This document shows, piece by piece, positions 13,833-17,108 of a DNA stretch of 17,108 nt (position 1 is the stretch's first letter; each line of letters begins with the position of its first letter). The position numbers were made by a program, and so were the translations under genes. The stretch is taken from the NCBI GenBank assembly GCA_934511165.1, contig CAKSWA010000043.1:1-17108 (forward strand), in the 5' to 3' direction. Source of the DNA: an uncultured Oscillospiraceae bacterium. GTDB lineage: Bacteria > Bacillota > Clostridia > Oscillospirales > Oscillospiraceae. The notes below the pieces were generated by a model. It was given only the letters and a program-made list of their open reading frames with translations, did not search any database and had not been told where the DNA came from.

Positions 13833-14966
13833 ATGGAAATTTATCTCGATAACGCCGCCACGACCCGCGTATGCCCGGAGGCGGCGGACGCAGCGTATAA
13901 GGTGATGACGGAAGTGTACGGCAACCCCGGCTCGACGCACAAGCTGGGACGCGAGGCGCGCGCGGTGCTGGACGATTCCCGCAAAAAGCTCGCCGCCGCG
14001 CTCGGGTGCGCTCCCAAAGAGGTGTACTTCACCTCCGGCGGCACGGAGAGCGACAACTGGGCCATTCTGGAGGGCGCATATCTCCAGCGGCGTCACGGAC
14101 GGCACATCATCTCCTCCGCCGTGGAGCACGACGCCGTGCGAAAGCCGCTCGAAAAGCTCGCGCGCGAGGGCTGGGAGATAACGCTCCTCTCCCCCGACAG
14201 CACCGGGGCGATATCCGCCGATGCGGTGCGTGCCGCGCTCCGGGAGGATACGGCGCTCGTAACGCTCATGATGGTCAATAACGAGACCGGCGCCGTGACG
14301 GACATCGCGGGCGTGGCCCGCGCGCTGCGCGCGGCAAAGTCCAGGGCGCTTCTCCACACCGACGCGGTGCAGGGCTTTATGAAGGAGCCATTCTCCGCCA
14401 AAACGCTCGGCGCGGACATGATATCCGTGAGCGGCCACAAGGTCCACGCGCCCAAGGGCATCGGCGCGCTGTATATCCGGCAGGGGCTGAAGCTCCCGGC
14501 GCACATTCTCGGCGGCGGACAGGAGGAAGGGCTGCGTTCCGGCACCGAGCCGATGCCGCAGATCGCCGCCTTCGGTGAGGCGGTGCGCATCGCAAAGGCC
14601 AAAATGCCGGAAGCCAACAAGCGCATGGAGGCGCTGCGCGCGCAGTGCGTGCAGACGCTCACCGACGCCGTGCCCGATATCGTATTCCTCGGCGGCGGCA
14701 GCGCGCACATTCTCTCGCTCTCCCTGCCCGGCTACCGCAGCGAGGTATTGATGAACTATCTCGAAGCGAAGGGCATCTACGTTTCCAAGAGCAGCGCGTG
14801 CAAGCGCGGCAAGCGCAGCCATGTGCTCGAGGCCATCGGCGCGCCGGACAAGGTCATCGACGGGGCGCTGCGCGTTTCGTTCTCGCGCTACACGACCGCG
14901 GAGGAATGCGCTTATTTTTGCGAAGCGCTCGCCGCGGCGCGAAAAGAACTCTACCCTTCCCTTTAA
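13833..14966 (+). CDS. Cysteine desulfurase (NifS/IscS-like)
   Basis: A 377-residue PLP enzyme releasing sulfur from cysteine as a protein persulfide for Fe-S cluster or thio-cofactor assembly. Marks in order: YLDNAATT (4-11), TSGGTESDNWA (67-77), His99 in AVEHD, Asp177 in HTDAVQ, the Schiff-base Lys203 in SGHKVHAPKG, RSGTEP (235-240) and the nucleophile Cys323 in SKSSACKRG. The active-site loop is short, like class II-type or NifS-like clostridial homologues, so the choice among nifS, iscS and sufS is left open. ATG 13833 is preferred over ATG 13827 because AAAGGA is 9 nt upstream rather than 3. No iscU/nifU scaffold follows, so it stands alone, divergent from mtaB with 30 bp between the starts. 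Confidence 0.92.
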   Translation: MEIYLDNAATTRVCPEAADAAYKVMTEVYGNPGSTHKLGREARAVLDDSRKKLAAALGCAPKEVYFTSGGTESDNWAILEGAYLQRRHGRHIISSAVEHDAVRKPLEKLAREGWEITLLSPDSTGAISADAVRAALREDTALVTLMMVNNETGAVTDIAGVARALRAAKSRALLHTDAVQGFMKEPFSAKTLGADMISVSGHKVHAPKGIGALYIRQGLKLPAHILGGGQEEGLRSGTEPMPQIAAFGEAVRIAKAKMPEANKRMEALRAQCVQTLTDAVPDIVFLGGGSAHILSLSLPGYRSEVLMNYLEAKGIYVSKSSACKRGKRSHVLEAIGAPDKVIDGALRVSFSRYTTAEECAYFCEALAAARKELYPSL

Positions 14967-14984
14967 CTAATCTATTGTACTCAA

Positions 14985-15017
14985 GCGCCGCCGCAGCGTC
15001 AAGAGCTGCGGCGGCGC
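14985..15017 (+). terminator. Hairpin terminator after the cysteine desulfurase gene
   Basis: A perfect 13-bp, very GC-rich stem (14985-14997 with 15005-15017) with a 7-nt loop, followed by GTTTG. The T-tract is weak, but position and stem strength favour a terminator. Confidence 0.65.
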
Positions 15018-15237
15018 GTTTGCTGCAACGGCAGCCGGACTATATAAAATAAAAGGTTTTCTTGCGCAAAGCCCGGCTTGCCGTGAAGCCTTTTGCCGAG
15101 TGCTTTTTCTGTTTTATTGACGATGTAATGGTTTTCTACATTAAATGGCAAGGCTGACTTATGGCTGTTCTTGGCGCATTGCAAGCACCGTTTATAATAG
15201 CCTGAAGAAAAATATATAAACTTATTGCAATTTATAT
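15018..15237. other. Gene-free AT-rich junction before the acquired cassette
   Basis: No convincing gene. Composition changes here from GC-rich to AT-rich. It holds nested inverted repeats: 15029-15038 with 15073-15083, AAAAGG (15051-15056) with CCTTTT (15089-15094), and an 11-base dyad centred on 15074. An 81-codon minus-strand frame covers it but lacks a ribosome binding site and runs through the terminator. It may be the left boundary or a decayed part of the inserted segment. Confidence 0.35.
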
Positions 15238-15266
15238 TTGACATTTTGCTCTGTGTAATATATACT
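15238..15266 (+). promoter_or_regulatory. Promoter of the repressor/membrane protein/protease cassette
   Basis: A perfect TTGACA (15238-15243), 17-bp spacer and TATACT (15261-15266). Transcription would begin close to 15273, just before AGGAGG at 15277-15282. A loose dyad, TGTA (15254-15257) and TACA (15268-15271), overlaps the -10 box and could be an autorepression site for the XRE protein; this is weak. Confidence 0.8.
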
Positions 15267-15289
15267 GTACATTGTTAGGAGGACTACCT

Positions 15290-15502
15290 ATGAGAAACTT
15301 AAAGATGAAGTTCAGAAGAATTGAATTAAATATGTCTCAAACCGAACTGGCTGAACAGGCCGGAGTCACAAGACAAACTATCGGATTGATTGAGGCAGGC
15401 GACTTTAATCCGTCTATTAAACTATGCATCGCAATATGCAAAGCTTTGGGCGTAACATTAAACGACATATTCTGGGAGGATGGAGAACATGAAAATAATT
15501 AA
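15290..15502 (+). CDS. Small XRE-family helix-turn-helix regulator
   Basis: A 70-residue protein that is almost entirely one HTH_3/Cro-C1 domain: MSQTELAEQAGVTRQTIGLIE (15-35) covers helices 2 and 3, followed by NPSIKLCIAICKALGVTLNDIF. Such minimal regulators usually bind DNA as dimers and repress their own operon. The ATG at 15290 has AGGAGG 7 nt upstream. The last codons overlap the next gene by 14 nt, so the two are translationally coupled. Regulators of this type often precede small membrane proteins of unknown role in Firmicutes. AT-rich codon use sets it apart from the genes to the left. Confidence 0.92.
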   Translation: MRNLKMKFRRIELNMSQTELAEQAGVTRQTIGLIEAGDFNPSIKLCIAICKALGVTLNDIFWEDGEHENN

Positions 15503-15959
15503 AAAAGGCTTAGATGAATTGCAAAAGCAGATACTATCAGGAATCGAGAGCCGTGGTTTTTGGATTGCTTTCTGGGGAAGCCTTATTCTGTTGATCGTGC
15601 AAATGATATTTGCGAATAACATTATTTCTGTAATTAGCTCATGGTTATTATTTATGGTCCTTGCTATTTATGAAGCGGTTTCGTGCCTAAAAGCGGGTAT
15701 TTGGAATAGCAGCTTATATATTAGCAAAAAAAGAAATGCTTTTATATCTTCAATCATTGCAATATGCATGGGGGTATTTCAATTTATACTTGTGTCTCAA
15801 AGGGGGGAAAGCACATACAAAACAATTATTGTTTTGGTTTCTGTGATAGCAGTAACATTCTTTCTTTGCTTTTCAGCTATCATAATAATAGCCAAAGCAG
15901 TGAAAAAACGTCGGGACAAACTTGACGCAGAGCCCGACGATACAATGGATAAGCAATAA
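15489..15959 (+). CDS. Four-helix membrane protein of unknown function
   Basis: A 156-residue protein with hydrophobic segments at about 24-41, 46-66, 85-103 and 112-137, a basic N-terminus (MKIIKKG) and a charged tail (KKRRDKLDAEPDD). No catalytic or binding motif is visible. I do not recognise the family with confidence; DUF6773-like proteins found beside XRE regulators are a possible match. ATG 15489 is chosen over ATG 15480 because GGGAGG at 15474-15479 is at proper distance only from 15489. It overlaps the regulator by 14 nt and precedes the CPBP protease by 16 nt, so all three form one operon. It might be a partner, sensor or substrate of the protease; this is inference. Confidence 0.8.
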   Translation: MKIIKKGLDELQKQILSGIESRGFWIAFWGSLILLIVQMIFANNIISVISSWLLFMVLAIYEAVSCLKAGIWNSSLYISKKRNAFISSIIAICMGVFQFILVSQRGESTYKTIIVLVSVIAVTFFLCFSAIIIIAKAVKKRRDKLDAEPDDTMDKQ

Positions 15960-15975
15960 CCAGAGGTACAACTAT

Positions 15976-16995
15976 ATGAAAGCAAATAAAGAGATGCGAA
16001 TTTTTCTTTTGATTTCGTACGGTGTCCCAATTTTATTGAGCATTTTCATGTGGATTGCTCACCAGAATAATTTAAATTGCAACGCCTTTCCTATTACATG
16101 GATGTTTCTTCCTGCGGCCGCTGTTATGGTGGCAAAGAAATGCAATGAGACACCCGATCACATTTTCCCAAAAACGTTCTATTGGACATATATTGTAACT
16201 ACGTTTTTGATGGTCGTTTTTTCGATCGCCAGTGCTGTTATTGATAGTTCGGTTTGGGCAATTATAATTAACGTTCTCGCCATTGTCTGCGGCGTAGTCT
16301 GCATCATAGAAATGATTGCTATGGGGAAGGAAAAACGAAGTATGGCGGGATTGTCGTTCGGAAACGATCTTAAAAAAACCGGATTTGGAATACTGCTGTT
16401 CGTTATTTTGTATGCAGTAATTTTTGCTTTGAATACTATTTTGAGTGCGTGTATCAGAGGGATGGGCTGGAGTGAATATGTCCATAGCCAAATAAATTAT
16501 TTTAATCCCCTTGGTGTTATTTTGCTTATTATAAATCTGCCATTATCTTACTTGGCTTTTTTCGGCGAGGAATATGGTTGGAGATATTTTTTTCAACCAG
16601 CCTTGCAGAAAAAATATGGTTTGCGAAAAGGAGTTATACTTTTAGGCGTTCTTTGGGGATTATGGCATATTCCGCTGAATTTCCTATATTATAGCCCTAA
16701 AACCGGTGTTTTCAGTTTCATGATCCAAGTCACCCTCTGTGTTGGCATTGGTGTTTTTATGGGATGGCTTTATATGAAAACCGGCAATATTTGGTCTGTT
16801 GTAATCGTTCATTATTTGCAAAACAACATCGGCGCAATCTTTTTTGGTGCATCGCCAGTAAATGTTGTTCTGGATTTCAAGGACGTTTTGATAGCACTGA
16901 TTGTGTATATGTTGGTATATCTTCCGTTCTTGAACACAAAAGAATATAAACAAACACCAATGTCTGATTCGTCAGAAAAACTACACCTTTATTAA
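15976..16995 (+). CDS. CPBP (Abi/CAAX) family intramembrane glutamic protease
   Basis: A 339-residue polytopic membrane protein with about eight to nine hydrophobic segments. The CPBP motifs are intact: EEYGWR (Glu198, Glu199, Arg203), WGLWHIP with His231, and HYLQNN with His279 and Asn283/Asn284. In Rce1-type relatives the glutamates activate water for cleavage in the membrane. Bacterial members act in bacteriocin self-immunity, peptide maturation or sigma-factor release. Residues 1-130 form an extra N-terminal membrane part. ATG 15976 has AGAGGT about 9 nt upstream. It is the last gene of the cassette; no terminator is visible before the IS30-type sequence. No bacteriocin precursor is found, so an immunity role is speculation. 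Confidence 0.88.
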   Translation: MKANKEMRIFLLISYGVPILLSIFMWIAHQNNLNCNAFPITWMFLPAAAVMVAKKCNETPDHIFPKTFYWTYIVTTFLMVVFSIASAVIDSSVWAIIINVLAIVCGVVCIIEMIAMGKEKRSMAGLSFGNDLKKTGFGILLFVILYAVIFALNTILSACIRGMGWSEYVHSQINYFNPLGVILLIINLPLSYLAFFGEEYGWRYFFQPALQKKYGLRKGVILLGVLWGLWHIPLNFLYYSPKTGVFSFMIQVTLCVGIGVFMGWLYMKTGNIWSVVIVHYLQNNIGAIFFGASPVNVVLDFKDVLIALIVYMLVYLPFLNTKEYKQTPMSDSSEKLHLY

Positions 16996-17041
16996 GCAGA
17001 AACCGGCGGACTTGTTTTTCGACAGTCTGAGGGGCAGATAG

Positions 17042-17107
17042 TCAATGAAGTGCAACACAGGAAGAGGAAAAAACTTCCAGTGGGGTTCTCCAGCCGAGGC
17101 ATTTTCT
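17042..17107 (-). CDS. C-terminal end of an IS30-family transposase (cut by the window edge)
   Basis: On the minus strand from 17107 the frame reads RKCLGWRTPLEVF, seven more residues ending VALH, and a stop at 17044-17042. RPRKCLGWRTPxEVF is the hallmark C-terminus of IS30-family transposases, which catalyse cut-and-paste or circle-mediated transposition. The rest of the gene lies right of the window. The element's outer end should lie between 16996 and 17041, directly beside the CPBP gene stop, but I could not fix its inverted repeat from one end only. Confidence 0.75.
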   Translation of the reverse strand, partial: RKCLGWRTPLEVFSSSCVALH

Positions 17108-17108
17108 G

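Noticed and set aside
13803..14822. N-terminal extension of the mtaB frame by 340 codons
   Set aside because: Entirely antisense to the cysteine desulfurase gene; MtaB begins MKYIIATLGCKVNQYES with a good ribosome binding site at 13802.
14999..15244. An 81-codon minus-strand frame in the junction region
   Set aside because: No ribosome binding site, overlaps the cassette promoter at its start and the desulfurase terminator at its end, and no family is recognised.
1..17108. Search for CRISPR arrays, tRNA or rRNA genes and riboswitches
   Set aside because: No regularly spaced direct repeats, tRNA-like cloverleaf sequences or recognisable riboswitch cores were seen in the intergenic regions.

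Overview
The window is a GC-rich (one 60-base block inside the cysteine desulfurase gene is about 65% G+C) chromosomal stretch of a Firmicute. It is most likely a gut-type member of the Clostridia. Signs of this are strong AGGAGG-type ribosome binding sites, textbook sigma-A promoters, a SpoVB/MOP-type flippase, a DUF4317 protein, an Fe-S/flavin Old-Yellow-Enzyme reductase and the short clostridial form of SerA. The host assignment is inference; no rRNA or other marker gene is present.

Layout, left to right. 1-76: a strong hairpin terminator, then what looks like the outer end of an IS3-family element lying mostly outside the window. 98-1129 (-): S66 LD-carboxypeptidase/MccF-like peptidase, divergent from 1265-1687 (+), a PaaI-like hotdog thioesterase, with back-to-back promoters between them. 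A 15-bp bidirectional terminator separates the thioesterase from 1764-3836 (-), a 690-residue enoate/2,4-dienoyl-CoA-reductase-like flavoenzyme. 4137-5462 (+): MOP-superfamily flippase. 5461-5915: a 455-bp internally deleted IS3-family element sitting in the loop of the terminator shared by the flippase gene and the convergent operon. 5941-10036 (-): operon of a CtpE-like P-type ATPase (TTG start), a small multidrug-export-family membrane protein and DUF4317. 10172-12422 (-): serC-serA, overlapping by 8 bp, behind a perfect TTGACA-17-TATAAT promoter with a 12-bp palindrome in its spacer. 12510-13802 (-): mtaB tRNA methylthiotransferase, divergent from 13833-14966 (+), a NifS-like cysteine desulfurase whose promoter lies inside mtaB.

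From about 15030 base composition falls sharply (one block in the protease gene is 30% G+C). This AT-rich cassette (15290-16995, +) encodes a small XRE-type repressor, a four-helix membrane protein and a CPBP/Abi intramembrane protease. It has its own TTGACA-17-TATACT promoter and overlapping genes, and abuts the 3' end of an IS30-family transposase (17042-17107, -). It is best read as a horizontally acquired module.

The GC-rich genes are mainly housekeeping: serine synthesis (serCA), tRNA thiomethylation and sulfur mobilisation (mtaB/nifS-like), cation transport and envelope biology. The most informative observations are the insertion into a terminator loop, which can be reconstructed to the base, the operator-like palindrome in the serCA promoter, the altered Fe-S cysteine spacing in the flavoenzyme, and the acquired repressor/membrane protein/protease cassette.
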